From: CAZBXE01 sp964496125
GTDB lineage: Bacteria > Chlamydiota > Chlamydiia > Chlamydiales > CAZBXE01
DNA length: 64,000 bases
Direction of reading: 5' to 3'
Assembly (NCBI GenBank): GCA_964496125.1
Contig: CAZBXE010000007.1
Location: 33,110 to 97,109 of the forward strand
A program made the translations under genes and the position numbers. Within the stretch, counting starts at the first letter, position 1, and the number at the start of each line of letters is the position of its first letter. Below are positions 49,426-58,464 of this stretch, one piece after another. The notes beneath the pieces were generated by a model that saw nothing but the letters and a program-made list of their open reading frames with translations, made no database searches and was not told the origin of the DNA.

Positions 49426-50030
49426 GTGTACCGCAATATTTGGCGTCAAAATGGCTTGATGTCGCTTGTCTTTTAAGTCCTTCTGAGATGGAGTCGCTTT
49501 TTGCCGACCTTGGTAATTTTTGGATCTATAATACAAGTCAGGTTGTAGAAAAACCAAGTGGAGAGATTTCTAAAGAGGCATTTTTGAAAAACTATGCCCT
49601 TTACGTAGAGACTCTAAAAGGGGGTAAGGAATTGAACTTAACCGTCCATCGTCCTTTTTTCTCCTCTGCATTTACCGTAGACCCATCCTGCGTGTATCTC
49701 CTTGAGGCAGGGAGGGGATGGATTTGCCGTGTACAAAAGCCTGTAGTACAGCTGCAGCCTCATTCCTATTACTACTCGAAAGAAGAAGGTAAGTTTCGCT
49801 CCATGGTGTTTGGGACAGGTTCTGTTTCGTTTGGTATCCAATTTTCTTTTCCTCAGCTTTTTTTCAACCATGAGCTTGCCTCTGTAGAAAATCCCCTGAA
49901 CATCTCGCCTAATGGTCTTTTTTTTAAAGCTTTGCAAAGGTGGATTCGTTATAATACGGTTCCAGCTACCTTTGTGATGGATGGGAAAAAGATGTTTGTC
50001 CCCTTTAGAGTAGGAAAAAAGTATTCTTAG
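49422..50030 (+). CDS. Conserved-looking protein of unknown function
   Basis: A 202-residue protein that I do not recognise. The ATG at 49422 overlaps the lspA stop (ATGA), so translation is coupled. There is no signal peptide or membrane helix. It is rich in aromatic residues and beta-prone stretches (SCVYLLEAGRGWICRVQKPVVQLQPH, GSVSFGIQFSFPQLFFNHEL). It lies in a tight run with lspA upstream and pncC 1 bp downstream. Context gives no clear functional hint. Confidence 0.65.
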   Translation: MSVPQYLASKWLDVACLLSPSEMESLFADLGNFWIYNTSQVVEKPSGEISKEAFLKNYALYVETLKGGKELNLTVHRPFFSSAFTVDPSCVYLLEAGRGWICRVQKPVVQLQPHSYYYSKEEGKFRSMVFGTGSVSFGIQFSFPQLFFNHELASVENPLNISPNGLFFKALQRWIRYNTVPATFVMDGKKMFVPFRVGKKYS

Positions 50031-50031
50031 C

Positions 50032-50514
50032 ATGGAAATCACAAGAGAGATCCAAAAGCTCTTTATTCAAAAAGGGCTAACACTAGCTACGGCCGAGTCT
50101 TGTACGGGAGGCAAAATTGGGTCGCTCCTTGTGGAAAATCTCGATGCTTCTCTGTACTTTTTGGGGGGCGTTATTGTATACTCTAACCATTTGAAACAAG
50201 TTTTTCTTGGTATATCTGAAGAGGTGCTGAAAACACATGGTGCTGTTTCGCCTCAAGTAGCTCAAGCGATGGCGGAAGGAGTGCTAGAGAAGGTGGGATC
50301 GGATTACTCCTTAGCCGTGACCGGGATTGCTGGCCCCTCAGGGGGGTCCTCGGAAAAGCCGGTAGGCCTTGTTTTTTTAGCAGTAGGTTGTAAGGGGAAA
50401 AAGACGAAAGTGTGGAAAAAGCAGTTTTCGGGAGATAGACTCAGCGTGCTGGACCAAACCGCACAAGAGGGTCTTAAAGGGCTATGGGATGAGTGCAGTC
50501 AGACTGTTAGATAG
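50032..50514 (+). CDS. pncC: Nicotinamide-nucleotide amidase / CinA C-terminal domain protein
   Basis: A 160-residue stand-alone CinA C-terminal domain. The catalytic serine is in ATAESCTGGKIGSLL, with YSNHLKQVFLGI, the lysine-containing region, SPQVAQAMAEG and AVTGIAGPSGGSSEKPVGLVFLAV, the last being the family's most conserved stretch. It recycles nicotinamide mononucleotide to nicotinate mononucleotide. The N-terminal ADP-ribose pyrophosphatase half of full CinA is absent. It overlaps the next gene by 26 bp. Confidence 0.93.
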   Translation: MEITREIQKLFIQKGLTLATAESCTGGKIGSLLVENLDASLYFLGGVIVYSNHLKQVFLGISEEVLKTHGAVSPQVAQAMAEGVLEKVGSDYSLAVTGIAGPSGGSSEKPVGLVFLAVGCKGKKTKVWKKQFSGDRLSVLDQTAQEGLKGLWDECSQTVR

Positions 50515-51319
50515 TGGGGAAGGCAGAAAATTAGAGAAATTTGGACCCTATATCGTCTCAAGGCCCGCTTCACAGGCGATTTGGGCTCGTTCTCTTCCAC
50601 AACGGGAGTGGGATAAGGCTCACTTTACGTTTCTTCGGGAAGGGGACAAGGAGTGGCGGTGTGCTCCAAATCTTCCTCGAGAATGGACAGCCGAGCTAGA
50701 AGGGATTTCGTTTCATCTGAAGCTAACCGACTTTGGCCATTTAGGCCTTTTCCCAGAACACGCTGTATTTTGGAACTGGATGCAAAAAAAAATCCGTCCT
50801 GGAGCAAAAATTTTGAACCTTTTTGCTTACTCGGGAGGGGCAACTCTCGCTGCTGCAAAGGCAGGGGCTTCTGTTGTGCATCTAGATTCCTCTAAGGGAA
50901 TGTGCACTTGGGCAAGAGAAAATGCAGAGCTTTCCGGGCTTGCCGAGAAGCCCATTCGCTGGATTATAGAAGATGTGATGAAGTTTATAGAAAGGCAAGT
51001 GCGTCGTGGCGAGAAATATGAGGGGATCATTCTCGATCCACCTAGTTTTGGAAGAGGCTCAAAAGGGGAAGTATTTAAAATTGAAGAGGCGATTTCTCCT
51101 CTCTTAAGGAGTTGTAGGCAGCTTTTAAGCGATGAGGCATCTTTCTTGCTGCTCTCTTGTCATACACCTGGCTATACACCCACCGTACTTAGCCATTTGC
51201 TCATGCAGGTAATGGAGGGTTTCCAAGGAAAAATCGATGAGGGTGAGATGTTTCTTTCCGGAGAAAAAGATGTTCTTTCTCTCCCTAGTGGCAGCTTTGC
51301 TAGATGGGAGGGTAGATGA
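50489..51319 (+). CDS. Class I SAM-dependent methyltransferase (RlmI/RlmK-like)
   Basis: A 276-residue methyltransferase. The SAM-binding motif is ILNLFAYSGGATLAAAKAGASVVHLDSSKG and the catalytic motif IILDPPSFGRGSKGE, the pattern of RlmI-type 23S rRNA cytosine methyltransferases and relatives. FPEHAVFWNWM precedes the fold. The N-terminal PUA domain of RlmI is not evident; instead there is a short beta region. Target is probably rRNA but not certain. It overlaps pncC by 26 bp and the following spoU gene by 4 bp. Confidence 0.87.
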   Translation: MSAVRLLDSGEGRKLEKFGPYIVSRPASQAIWARSLPQREWDKAHFTFLREGDKEWRCAPNLPREWTAELEGISFHLKLTDFGHLGLFPEHAVFWNWMQKKIRPGAKILNLFAYSGGATLAAAKAGASVVHLDSSKGMCTWARENAELSGLAEKPIRWIIEDVMKFIERQVRRGEKYEGIILDPPSFGRGSKGEVFKIEEAISPLLRSCRQLLSDEASFLLLSCHTPGYTPTVLSHLLMQVMEGFQGKIDEGEMFLSGEKDVLSLPSGSFARWEGR

Positions 51320-52113
51320 CGCTGATCACAAGTTTGCAAAATCCGAAAATTAAACATGTTGTCAAACTACGCGATAAAAAAGAGCGCGATCATACAAAAA
51401 CGTTTCTTATCGAAGGGTACCGAGAGCTGTTTTTTGCAGCAGAAGCAGGTGTTTTGATCGAAGAGCTTTTTATTTGCCCTGATTTTTATTTGGGCGTGAA
51501 TGAAAAAGCACTTGTAGAGGGTATTGCAGAAGCAGGAGCTTCCATCTTCCGGTGTCCGCCGCATGTATTTGAGAAGATATCGTATCGTGATAGACCGGAT
51601 GGGCTTCTAGGCGTAGCAAGACAGTGGAATTTGACCTTAGACGATTTGCTCAAACGAAAAACCCCTCTTTTTCTTGTGGCTGAAGCAATTGAAAAGCCCG
51701 GAAACCTTGGCACAATGCTACGTTCTTGCGACGCAGCGGGGGTCGATGGTCTTATTCTTTGTGACCGCTTAACAGATATATACAATCCAAACGTTGTCCG
51801 TGCAAGCGTAGGGACCTTGTTTACAGTTCCTGTAGTCGAAGAAGAGGGAAAAAAGACTCTTGCCTGGCTGAGGAAAAATGGTGTGCAAATTATAGCGACC
51901 TCTCCCCAGGCGAAAATAAGTTATACAGACGTTGACCTGACCAAGCCAACTGCTATTCTTGTAGGAACAGAGCAGCTTGGCTTAACCGATTTTTGGCTAA
52001 GCTCTGCCGATGTAGGCGTTGTGATTCCGATGCATGGGAAGGCTAATTCCTTAAATGTTGCCTCTGCGGCAACGCTTCTGCTTTTTGAAGGAAGCAGGCA
52101 ACGATGCAGCTAG
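51316..52113 (+). CDS. RNA 2'-O-methyltransferase, TrmH/SpoU family
   Basis: A 265-residue SPOUT enzyme. The N-terminal substrate-binding domain (SLQNPKIKHVVKLRDKKERD...FLIEGYRELFFA) is of the RlmB/TsnR-like L30e type. The SPOUT knot has motif 1 AEAIEKPGNLGTMLRSCDAAGVDGLIL, motif 2 AILVGTEQLGLTDFW and motif 3 IPMHGKANSLNVASAATLLLFE, with the conserved N, E and N/S residues. The exact RNA target is not clear. In a tight run with the methyltransferase upstream and rluA-type gene downstream. Confidence 0.93.
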   Translation: MTLITSLQNPKIKHVVKLRDKKERDHTKTFLIEGYRELFFAAEAGVLIEELFICPDFYLGVNEKALVEGIAEAGASIFRCPPHVFEKISYRDRPDGLLGVARQWNLTLDDLLKRKTPLFLVAEAIEKPGNLGTMLRSCDAAGVDGLILCDRLTDIYNPNVVRASVGTLFTVPVVEEEGKKTLAWLRKNGVQIIATSPQAKISYTDVDLTKPTAILVGTEQLGLTDFWLSSADVGVVIPMHGKANSLNVASAATLLLFEGSRQRCS

Positions 52114-52739
52114 AGATTCTTTTTGAAGACAACCATCTTCTTGTTGTGAATAAGCCAAAGGGGCTCCTGACTCAGCCGAGCGGCACAGACGCTCAAAACC
52201 TGGAAGATTTTGCAAAAGAGTATCTAAAAAAGACAAAAAATAAGCCTGGACAGGTGTTTTTACATGCCATCCATCGGCTTGATACCCCAGCTTCTGGGAT
52301 CGTTGCCTTTGCTAAGACAAGCAAAGCGCTCTCCCGGATGAATACATTCTTAAGGGAAGGTAAGTTTTCTAAATGGTATGAGGCAGAAGTTGAAGGAAGC
52401 GTAGTTGCTTCTGAGGGGAGGTTAGAAAATCAGCTGGTTCATGAGGATCATAAGGCTAGAGTTGTCCTTACAGGTGGTAAGCAAGCTGCACTAAGTTACC
52501 GTGTTCTCTCAAGAGGCAAGGCGACGACACTTTTAGAAATTGAGCTTCATACGGGGCGATACCACCAGATCCGAGCACAGCTTTCTCATGCTGGCTATCC
52601 TATCGTAGGTGATACCAAGTATGGGGCGCGGCTGCCCTCAAAAACAGGGGGAATAGCACTTCACCATAGTAGGCTGATAGCCCCCCACCCCATCAGTCAG
52701 GAACTAATGAGGTGGGAAAGCAGTTCTACTGCTTTGTAA
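52104..52739 (+). CDS. RluA-family pseudouridine synthase
   Basis: A 211-residue pseudouridine synthase without an N-terminal S4 domain. It starts ILFEDNHLLVVNKPKGLLTQ, has the catalytic Asp60 in AIHRLDTPASGIVAFAKT and the C-terminal TGRYHQIRAQLSHAGYPIVGDTKYGA, the family's RNA-binding signature. Target (rRNA or tRNA) cannot be assigned. It overlaps the spoU gene by 10 bp and converges with the next gene with a 14-bp overlap. Confidence 0.94.
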   Translation: MQLEILFEDNHLLVVNKPKGLLTQPSGTDAQNLEDFAKEYLKKTKNKPGQVFLHAIHRLDTPASGIVAFAKTSKALSRMNTFLREGKFSKWYEAEVEGSVVASEGRLENQLVHEDHKARVVLTGGKQAALSYRVLSRGKATTLLEIELHTGRYHQIRAQLSHAGYPIVGDTKYGARLPSKTGGIALHHSRLIAPHPISQELMRWESSSTAL

Positions 52740-53547
52740 GCCCTTTTCCGGCGAAAATAAGGGTTGAGAGCCCGATGATGAGTAGAGCCAGCATCTGCAT
52801 TTGTAGAGGGCCAAAAGCGCTGAGCAGAAGCACTTGCGTTGTCCGATGGCACAGCATAGCCATCGAAAGAGATGAACCTATGGCAAATCCTTTGGTAGCC
52901 CCTTTCCATGTATCTGCAAAAATCTCACGAATTCTACGGCCCGTTGCTGAGAGAATTTGAGAGTGTGAAATTGGGTTTTGGATTGAGGTCCACTCTAGAA
53001 AAATTTGCAGAGGGTGGGAGAGGTACTCAGTCCAGGGGATGACGGTAACATTAAAAATTCGTTTGACTTCTCCTTTTTCTCCGCTCCATTCGCCAACAGC
53101 TTTAAGTTCTTCTTCGCTCGCTCGGGTTGGGTCGTAGCCAGCAAGACGCCAGCCTAGGTTTTTAAGCTTGCGCCCTAGGGATTCTTGCATTTCGGGACTG
53201 ACATAGTCTACATATTCTAGGGTATCTGGACCTAAGATTTTGAAAATTTTGCCATTAGTTAACTGAAGAGTGCGGACTTCATGCTTTTGCAGGGGTCCAT
53301 TTAGACACAAGTGGGTTCTTGCCCCAGGGAATTTTTGGACTGTGTCGGGGGGGCAGGTAATGTCAGAGATAACAAACTCCTTGACGACTCGGATAGGTTC
53401 GCCCGTAGTTTTAGGAACAGCAATGGGTTGGGGGTCCTGTTGCTTTATTATGGGTATAAGTTGACTGGTCGTTTTAACGGTTGGGACATGTGTCTTTCCG
53501 GGTGTATTATAGTAATGATAATGATAATTATTGATAGATGTGTTCAT
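52726..53547 (-). CDS. Unknown protein with C-terminal bilobed hydrophobic domain (Inc-like candidate)
   Basis: A 273-residue protein that I do not recognise. The N-terminal ~60 residues are Tyr/Pro/Thr/Gln-rich and probably disordered (NNYHYHYYNTPGK at the start). The middle is globular (residues ~60-215). The C-terminus has two closely spaced hydrophobic segments (GFAIGSSLSMAMLC, QMLALLIIGLSTLIFAG) separated by a short turn, the hairpin layout of chlamydial inclusion membrane proteins. There is no signal peptide, which fits type III secretion of such proteins. A strong GGAGG precedes the ATG. Divergent from brnQ. Confidence 0.62.
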   Translation of the reverse strand: MNTSINNYHYHYYNTPGKTHVPTVKTTSQLIPIIKQQDPQPIAVPKTTGEPIRVVKEFVISDITCPPDTVQKFPGARTHLCLNGPLQKHEVRTLQLTNGKIFKILGPDTLEYVDYVSPEMQESLGRKLKNLGWRLAGYDPTRASEEELKAVGEWSGEKGEVKRIFNVTVIPWTEYLSHPLQIFLEWTSIQNPISHSQILSATGRRIREIFADTWKGATKGFAIGSSLSMAMLCHRTTQVLLLSAFGPLQMQMLALLIIGLSTLIFAGKGLTKQ

Positions 53548-53633
53548 CGATTTGTTCCTCCTAGTTGGGTGTTATGTCGGCTACCATACCTCCAACCTGT
53601 TAACACGAAATAAAGAACATGTAAAAAAATGGC

Positions 53634-53662
53634 TTGCTCCCCTCTCGAAAAATTGCTATAAT
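53634..53662 (+). promoter_or_regulatory. brnQ promoter
   Basis: TTGCTC (53634-53639) and TATAAT (53657-53662) are spaced by 17 bp, and the -10 is also extended (TGCTATAAT). This places ~100 nt of leader before the brnQ start at 53771; no riboswitch or leader peptide was recognised in it. Confidence 0.65.
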
Positions 53663-53770
53663 TAACGGAAATCGTCTGCTTAGATATTTTTTTAAAGGGT
53701 TTCCGGATAAAGAAGGATTAACCTGTACAATCGACTTAAAGCCCCGCTCAGTTCGGGAAAGGATGCGCTG

Positions 53771-54895
53771 ATGGATCGGAAATTGATCCTTTCATCTTTT
53801 GTTGTTGGCATTGCCCTGTTTTCTATGTTCTTCGGGGGAGGCAACCTGACATGGCCTCTTTGGATGGGGATACAAACGAGCTCTCTTGTGCCAACCACAC
53901 TAGGTTTTGTTCTTTCTGCGGTTTTTATCCCTTTCTATGGAACGGCAACGGGTCTTTATTTCGAAGGGAACTATGAGCGTTACCTGGGAGTTTTCGGTAA
54001 GTCAGTGTGCCTGATCCTGATTTTTGCCCTTTTGCTTTTTTGGATTCCGCTTGGTTCCGGACCAAGGTGTAACCAGCTTGCCTACGGTGCCTTTGTACAG
54101 ATGGGATGGTCGGCACCTCTTTGGGTGTATAGCGCTGGCTACAGCATAGTGACTTTCCTGTTAACCTACCGAAAGAGCCGCATTTTGGATCTTTTGGGCA
54201 ATTTTATTACGCCCCTCTTGCTTGTATCTCTCGGCGCCCTGATCTACTTGGGCTTCAGTAATGTGGAGTTTTCTCCGCCAGCGGTTGGAGCCATGAATTG
54301 GGCAGAGTTTTGGCCAGCTTTTGAGTCTGGTTACCTGACAATGGATTTTATCGCGACAGTCTTCTTTACGACAGCGCTTATTGCTCTGATTAAGGAAAAA
54401 GGAGGAACCCCCTCTTTTCAGAGAAAGCTGGTTGTCAATGCCTGCATGATTGCGATTGGTCTTCTTTCTGTTGTCTATCTTGGCATGATCACGGTTGGTT
54501 GTCTCAACGCGGATCTAATGAAGACTATTTCCCGCGACCAGCTACTTGCAGCTCTTGGGCGCGCGATGTTCCATGAGAATTACCACTTCTTGATCTTTAC
54601 TGTAATTACATTAAGTTGCCTGACGACTTCGATTGCTCTCGCCCTTGTATTTGCTGATTATCTAAGGAAAACAATCTTTAGGGAAAAGCTAAGCTATGAG
54701 GTTTGTGTGGGTATAGCTGTCCTCGCGAGCTTTTTGCTTTCTCTTGTTGGATTTGAGTCCCTTTCACTTCTGATCTCTTATGCAATGTCCACGCTGTATC
54801 CGTTTCTGATTTTTACAGTGACGGCCGGGCTAGTAGCCCACTTTTGGCCAAAGGCTTTGGAGCGCTTTAGACCAAAAGGGGTAGGCGCGTTGTAA
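53771..54895 (+). CDS. brnQ: Branched-chain amino acid transport protein BrnQ
   Basis: A 374-residue secondary carrier of the LIVCS family that imports leucine, isoleucine and valine with sodium or proton. It starts with the family signature FVVGIALFSMFFGGGNLTWPLWMG. The other typical region is PLGSGPRCNQLAYGAF near residue 95. About ten to eleven hydrophobic helices are seen; at 374 residues it is somewhat shorter than enteric BrnQ (about 440). A brnQ gene exists in Chlamydia and fits dependence on host amino acids. With leucine dehydrogenase, imported leucine could be deaminated. Confidence 0.9.
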   Translation: MDRKLILSSFVVGIALFSMFFGGGNLTWPLWMGIQTSSLVPTTLGFVLSAVFIPFYGTATGLYFEGNYERYLGVFGKSVCLILIFALLLFWIPLGSGPRCNQLAYGAFVQMGWSAPLWVYSAGYSIVTFLLTYRKSRILDLLGNFITPLLLVSLGALIYLGFSNVEFSPPAVGAMNWAEFWPAFESGYLTMDFIATVFFTTALIALIKEKGGTPSFQRKLVVNACMIAIGLLSVVYLGMITVGCLNADLMKTISRDQLLAALGRAMFHENYHFLIFTVITLSCLTTSIALALVFADYLRKTIFREKLSYEVCVGIAVLASFLLSLVGFESLSLLISYAMSTLYPFLIFTVTAGLVAHFWPKALERFRPKGVGAL

Positions 54896-54906
54896 GCTTC
54901 GGGGTG

Positions 54907-56052
54907 TTATCTGTTCTTTTGCTCTGGGGACTCTGCAAGCGGCGGAATGGAGCGAAGTACTTGCTCCAAGGTTGCAAATTCCCCTAGTACTCTGTTGATT
55001 TCCCGAAGAATCCAGTCTTTGTCCTGCATGTTGGCAAAGCCGGGTTGTTCCAGGAAGTTCTTTAGTTCTCGCAGAGGGTGAGTAAGCAGAGGAATGCTTA
55101 CAGTTTTGTCTTTCTTAAATGTCTCTTTGGCAATCTGGTCCATCTCTACAATAATGGCAACAAATACATCCTTGAGGGAAACCCTTTCAAAGGGCGCATC
55201 TTGCAAAAGAACGTGAGCAAGCTTTTGCAAAGAATACATCGTCTTTTCAGCAACACTCGGTAGATTTTTTTGTAGAGCCATGAGACCACACTTGCCCATT
55301 GCCTGAACGGGTTCTTGAGAGAGATTGTAGGCAGATGCAACTTCGTGTCCAAGCAAGGAGAGAACCTGATTAGAAAGCGCTTCAAAACCATTTTGGAGGG
55401 CTTTTTCTTGAAAGGAGAGGATGCGTTCGTCTAGATAGTAGAGAGGGTAAAGTGCCTCTTCACTCGGCGATTTCACTGTTTTCAGGTAATTTGTGCTCAT
55501 GAGTCGTAACGTATAGAGGGCTTCGCTCGATAGAGCAAGCGAATTTTTGACTAATGCTTTAAAAGCAATTTCAAGAGCTGCATCGTAGCAGTGGCAGAGG
55601 TCAGCAATGTGGGATTTAGCAGCTTTTTTTTCAAGAACGCCCAAGAAAGCATGGGGGTTTGTATATGTTGTGAGAGTTTTTACAAACCGGTAAAAAAGAT
55701 CGAAGTTTATCCCCAACAATAAAAGCCAAATGGCAAAGCAGGCGTGTAGATTAAGAAGTTTTGAGGGAGTGAACCCTGTAGCCAGGACGATGGAGAGGAA
55801 AAAGTAAAAAGAGAGAGCGGTCAGTGTAAGCGCAAGAGTTTTTTTCTCTAAGAACAAGGTTTCTGCAACAGAGGATCCGGTTTTCCTAGATTTCGCGAGG
55901 GCAAAATTTTGTAGATAGATGGCAAAGAGAGCAGAGAAGGCAGAAATAGCGGATCCTACAAGATAGAGGGCAGTGAAACTTTTTTCCCCTTGCTCGGGAG
56001 AGAAAAAGAGATAGACTAAGGAAAAAATAAGTGCGAACAGGGTTCCGATCAT
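54907..56052 (-). CDS. Polytopic membrane protein, unknown
   Basis: A 381-residue protein that I do not recognise. Four hydrophobic helices occupy residues ~1-135 (pairs near 1-50 and 80-130); the C-terminal ~240 residues are soluble and helical, including a Leu-rich segment with SLSALFAIYLQNFALAKSRK-like linker after the second helix. The layout resembles DUF2254-like proteins but I cannot assign it. It converges with brnQ with an 11-bp gap. Likely faces the cytoplasm with its large helical domain. Confidence 0.65.
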   Translation of the reverse strand: MIGTLFALIFSLVYLFFSPEQGEKSFTALYLVGSAISAFSALFAIYLQNFALAKSRKTGSSVAETLFLEKKTLALTLTALSFYFFLSIVLATGFTPSKLLNLHACFAIWLLLLGINFDLFYRFVKTLTTYTNPHAFLGVLEKKAAKSHIADLCHCYDAALEIAFKALVKNSLALSSEALYTLRLMSTNYLKTVKSPSEEALYPLYYLDERILSFQEKALQNGFEALSNQVLSLLGHEVASAYNLSQEPVQAMGKCGLMALQKNLPSVAEKTMYSLQKLAHVLLQDAPFERVSLKDVFVAIIVEMDQIAKETFKKDKTVSIPLLTHPLRELKNFLEQPGFANMQDKDWILREINRVLGEFATLEQVLRSIPPLAESPEQKNR

Positions 56053-56096
56053 ACAACCCTCTTATAGGGAATCAACTCTAAAATTGCAAGTGTACC

Positions 56097-56681
56097 TTAT
56101 ACAAGATCGCAGGCGTCTGCAGGCATCCACTTCCGATCTTTCCCTTCCCATTTTACGTTGCATCCAATGGGATTTGTAAGGGGCTTGGATACTTTTTTCC
56201 CTTGTACAAGTTCAGAGAGCGCATCTTCCAAGTCGTTTGTCGTAATCTTTGCAGGGTCTCTCGGACTATCAACAGCTCTTCCGTCGTAGACAAGCTTTCT
56301 CTCTTCATCGAAGACAAAAAAATGAGGGGTTCGAAGTGCGCCGTAAGCAAGAGCGATTTGCTGCGTTTCATCGTGGAGATAAACCCAGGGAAATGCATGT
56401 TCTTTCATGCGCGCTACCATGTTCTCAAAAGAATCTTCTACGTACGTATTTTGACTATTGGAATTGATCGCTACAAATTGTACGCCATTTTTTTCGAATT
56501 TTTTTGCGGTAGCTCTTGTAATCTCATCGGACCCTGTGACGTAGGGACAGTGGTTACATGTGAAAAAAATCACAAGAAATTTTGCTTTTTGAAAATCCTT
56601 AAGCGAATAGGTTTTTCCATTGGTGGCAGGGAGAGTAAAACCAGGAGCTAATGCTCCAAGGGGGATTGTAAAAGGCTTCAT
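56097..56681 (-). CDS. Thioredoxin-fold AhpC/TSA-family protein
   Basis: A 194-residue protein with a peroxiredoxin-like fold. The start ATG 56681 was chosen over an in-frame TTG at 56720. ALAPGFTLPATNGKTYSLKDF opens the fold, FFTCNHCPYV carries a C-x-x-C pair at the thioredoxin active-site position, and ALRTPHFFVFDEERKLVYDGR has the cis-proline. The pattern matches the group often annotated 'thioredoxin family protein/redoxin' with DxxxAL and NPIGCNVKW endings. No signal peptide, so it is probably cytoplasmic. Specific role is unknown. Confidence 0.88.
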   Translation of the reverse strand: MKPFTIPLGALAPGFTLPATNGKTYSLKDFQKAKFLVIFFTCNHCPYVTGSDEITRATAKKFEKNGVQFVAINSNSQNTYVEDSFENMVARMKEHAFPWVYLHDETQQIALAYGALRTPHFFVFDEERKLVYDGRAVDSPRDPAKITTNDLEDALSELVQGKKVSKPLTNPIGCNVKWEGKDRKWMPADACDLV

Positions 56682-56740
56682 AGCACTCTTAAGTATGCCC
56701 CTTCTTTTATTTTTTTCCAACTTTAAATTTTTTGTTAACC

Positions 56741-56770
56741 TTGCAGAGACTCTTTCTGTTGCTCTATACT
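56741..56770 (+). promoter_or_regulatory. gmhA-lpxK promoter
   Basis: TTGCAG (56741-56746) and TATACT (56765-56770) with 18-bp spacing lie just upstream of the gmhA start at 56789. The resulting leader would be very short (~10 nt). Confidence 0.45.
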
Positions 56771-56788
56771 AGTGCTATAGGTGGTATT

Positions 56789-57370
56789 ATGAGAGAAAGT
56801 CTTCTTACAGCTATTGAGGAGGGGATTGCAGCACTTAGAGCGCTTAAAGAAGAGAAGTCTCTTCTTTTTTTAGAGCAGGTCTCAGAGCTTATTGCTTGCT
56901 GCTTTATGGACGGTGGAAAGGTGCTGATTGCTGGTAATGGAGGAAGCCTTTGTGATGCTTCCCATTTTGCAGAGGAGTTGACTGGCTTTTTTAGGGAAAA
57001 AAGGCCGGCCCTTCCCGCTATTGCCCTTTCGGAACCAGGACACCTGACGTGTGTGGGTAATGATATTGGATTTGAGTGGGTTTTTGCCCGGGGGATAGAA
57101 GCTCTTGGAAGGCCAGGCGATGTCTTCATCGGGCTGACAACAAGTGGCAATTCTCAAAATATTTTGAGAGCGATAGAATGTGCCAAGAAAAAAGGGCTTT
57201 CTACAGTTGCATTTCTTGGGAAAACAGGAGGCGTAGCTCGCGGTATGGCGGATCTGGAGCTTGTGATTGAGGGGTTTTCTACTTCGGATCGAATCCAAGA
57301 AGCGCATATGGCAGCCTTGCATATGATCGTACAACAGGTCGAGTCGCGGGTGTTTAGCACATGTATCTAA
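56789..57370 (+). CDS. gmhA: Sedoheptulose 7-phosphate isomerase
   Basis: A 193-residue SIS-domain protein. Start at 56789 (MRESLLTAIEEG) follows AGGTGG and fits the family better than the in-frame extension to 56732. GmhA features are clear: GNGGSLCDASHFAEELTG (Zn ligand His and Glu), ALSEPGHLTCVGNDIGFEWVFARG, TTSGNSQNIL and DRIQEAHMAALHMIVQ with the second metal His. It makes D-glycero-D-manno-heptose 7-phosphate for LPS core heptose. It overlaps lpxK by 10 bp. Chlamydiaceae LPS lacks heptose, so its presence is informative. Confidence 0.9.
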   Translation: MRESLLTAIEEGIAALRALKEEKSLLFLEQVSELIACCFMDGGKVLIAGNGGSLCDASHFAEELTGFFREKRPALPAIALSEPGHLTCVGNDIGFEWVFARGIEALGRPGDVFIGLTTSGNSQNILRAIECAKKKGLSTVAFLGKTGGVARGMADLELVIEGFSTSDRIQEAHMAALHMIVQQVESRVFSTCI

Positions 57371-58464
57371 CGATAGAAACCTATTTTAAAGAGGTTATCA
57401 AAGGCAAACGTAGTGGCTTTTTTCCTCGGATCATCCGCATAATTTCTCTGCCATTTAGCCGCTTATACCAGCTAGCGACCCGTCTTCGCAATCGTTTGTA
57501 TGATTTGAAAGTACTCCGTAAGTTTACCCCCCCTGTCCCTGTAGTGATCAGTATCGGAAATATTGTAGCCGGGGGGACAGGGAAGACGCCTATTACTCTG
57601 TTGCTTGCTAAGGAGCTGCAAGGCCTTGGAAAGATGGCCATTTTATCAAGGGGATACCGTTCCCCCTCTGAAAAAAATAAAGCTCCCTTATTGCTAAGTA
57701 CGGGGGAGGGGCCCCTCTATGCTGCAAAAATCTGTGGCGATGAACCCTACCTCCTTTCCAAGAACGTGCCCGAAGCTCTTGTCTATGTGGGGAAAAATCG
57801 AGTGCATTCTGCTACCTTGGCAGCTAAGGAGGGGGCGTCTTTAATTATTTTAGATGACGCCATGCAGTACCGAAAGCTCTCACGTGACTATGAAGTTGTT
57901 GTATTGGATGCTAGGGACCCGTTTGGACGTGGTTTTTTTCTCCCGCGGGGTTTTTTACGGGATGAAGTAGCGTCACTTTCTCGCGCTCACATGATTGTGG
58001 TTACTCATGCTAAGGACGAAGCTCAATTCCAAGAGGTAAAGAAAAAGGTAGCACAATATAGCGCTGCTGAAGTTGTTGGAGTAGCGATGCAAGTCAGTGG
58101 CATTTTTTCCTTACAAGGTCAGAAGCTCGAGCTTGAAGAAGGAAAAAAAGTGGGCGTATTTTGCAGCATCGCACATCCAGAGTACTTCCGTTGGACAGTG
58201 ATGGACCAAAAGGCAATGGTGATTGCGGAAAGCCCGCTTTCTGACCATGAGGAGATAGCCTTTAAAAAACTCACTGCCTTTTCTGATAAATGTCTTTCAC
58301 TTGGGGCAGAGGTTTTGCTTTGCACAGAAAAAGATAAAGTGAAGCTACCTGAAAATATTTCCCTTTCGCTTCCTGTTGCTTGGGTGCAGACAAGAGCCCA
58401 GGTAACATACGGAAAGGAAAACTGGAATCAATTTATCGAATCTATCCGCAAGAAGATTAGCTAG
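57361..58464 (+). CDS. lpxK: Tetraacyldisaccharide 4'-kinase
   Basis: A 367-residue membrane-associated P-loop kinase that phosphorylates the lipid A disaccharide. Walker A is SIGNIVAGGTGKTPITLLLA, followed by AILSRGYRSPSEK, GDEPYLLSKNVPEALVYVGKNR, ILDDAMQYRKLSRDYEVVVLDARDPFG and an N-terminal helix region for membrane contact. The C-terminal CTEKDKVKLP is also typical. It overlaps gmhA by 10 bp and converges with icd by 8 bp. Gene context (gmhA, kdsD) indicates LPS synthesis. Confidence 0.95.
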   Translation: MYLTIETYFKEVIKGKRSGFFPRIIRIISLPFSRLYQLATRLRNRLYDLKVLRKFTPPVPVVISIGNIVAGGTGKTPITLLLAKELQGLGKMAILSRGYRSPSEKNKAPLLLSTGEGPLYAAKICGDEPYLLSKNVPEALVYVGKNRVHSATLAAKEGASLIILDDAMQYRKLSRDYEVVVLDARDPFGRGFFLPRGFLRDEVASLSRAHMIVVTHAKDEAQFQEVKKKVAQYSAAEVVGVAMQVSGIFSLQGQKLELEEGKKVGVFCSIAHPEYFRWTVMDQKAMVIAESPLSDHEEIAFKKLTAFSDKCLSLGAEVLLCTEKDKVKLPENISLSLPVAWVQTRAQVTYGKENWNQFIESIRKKIS

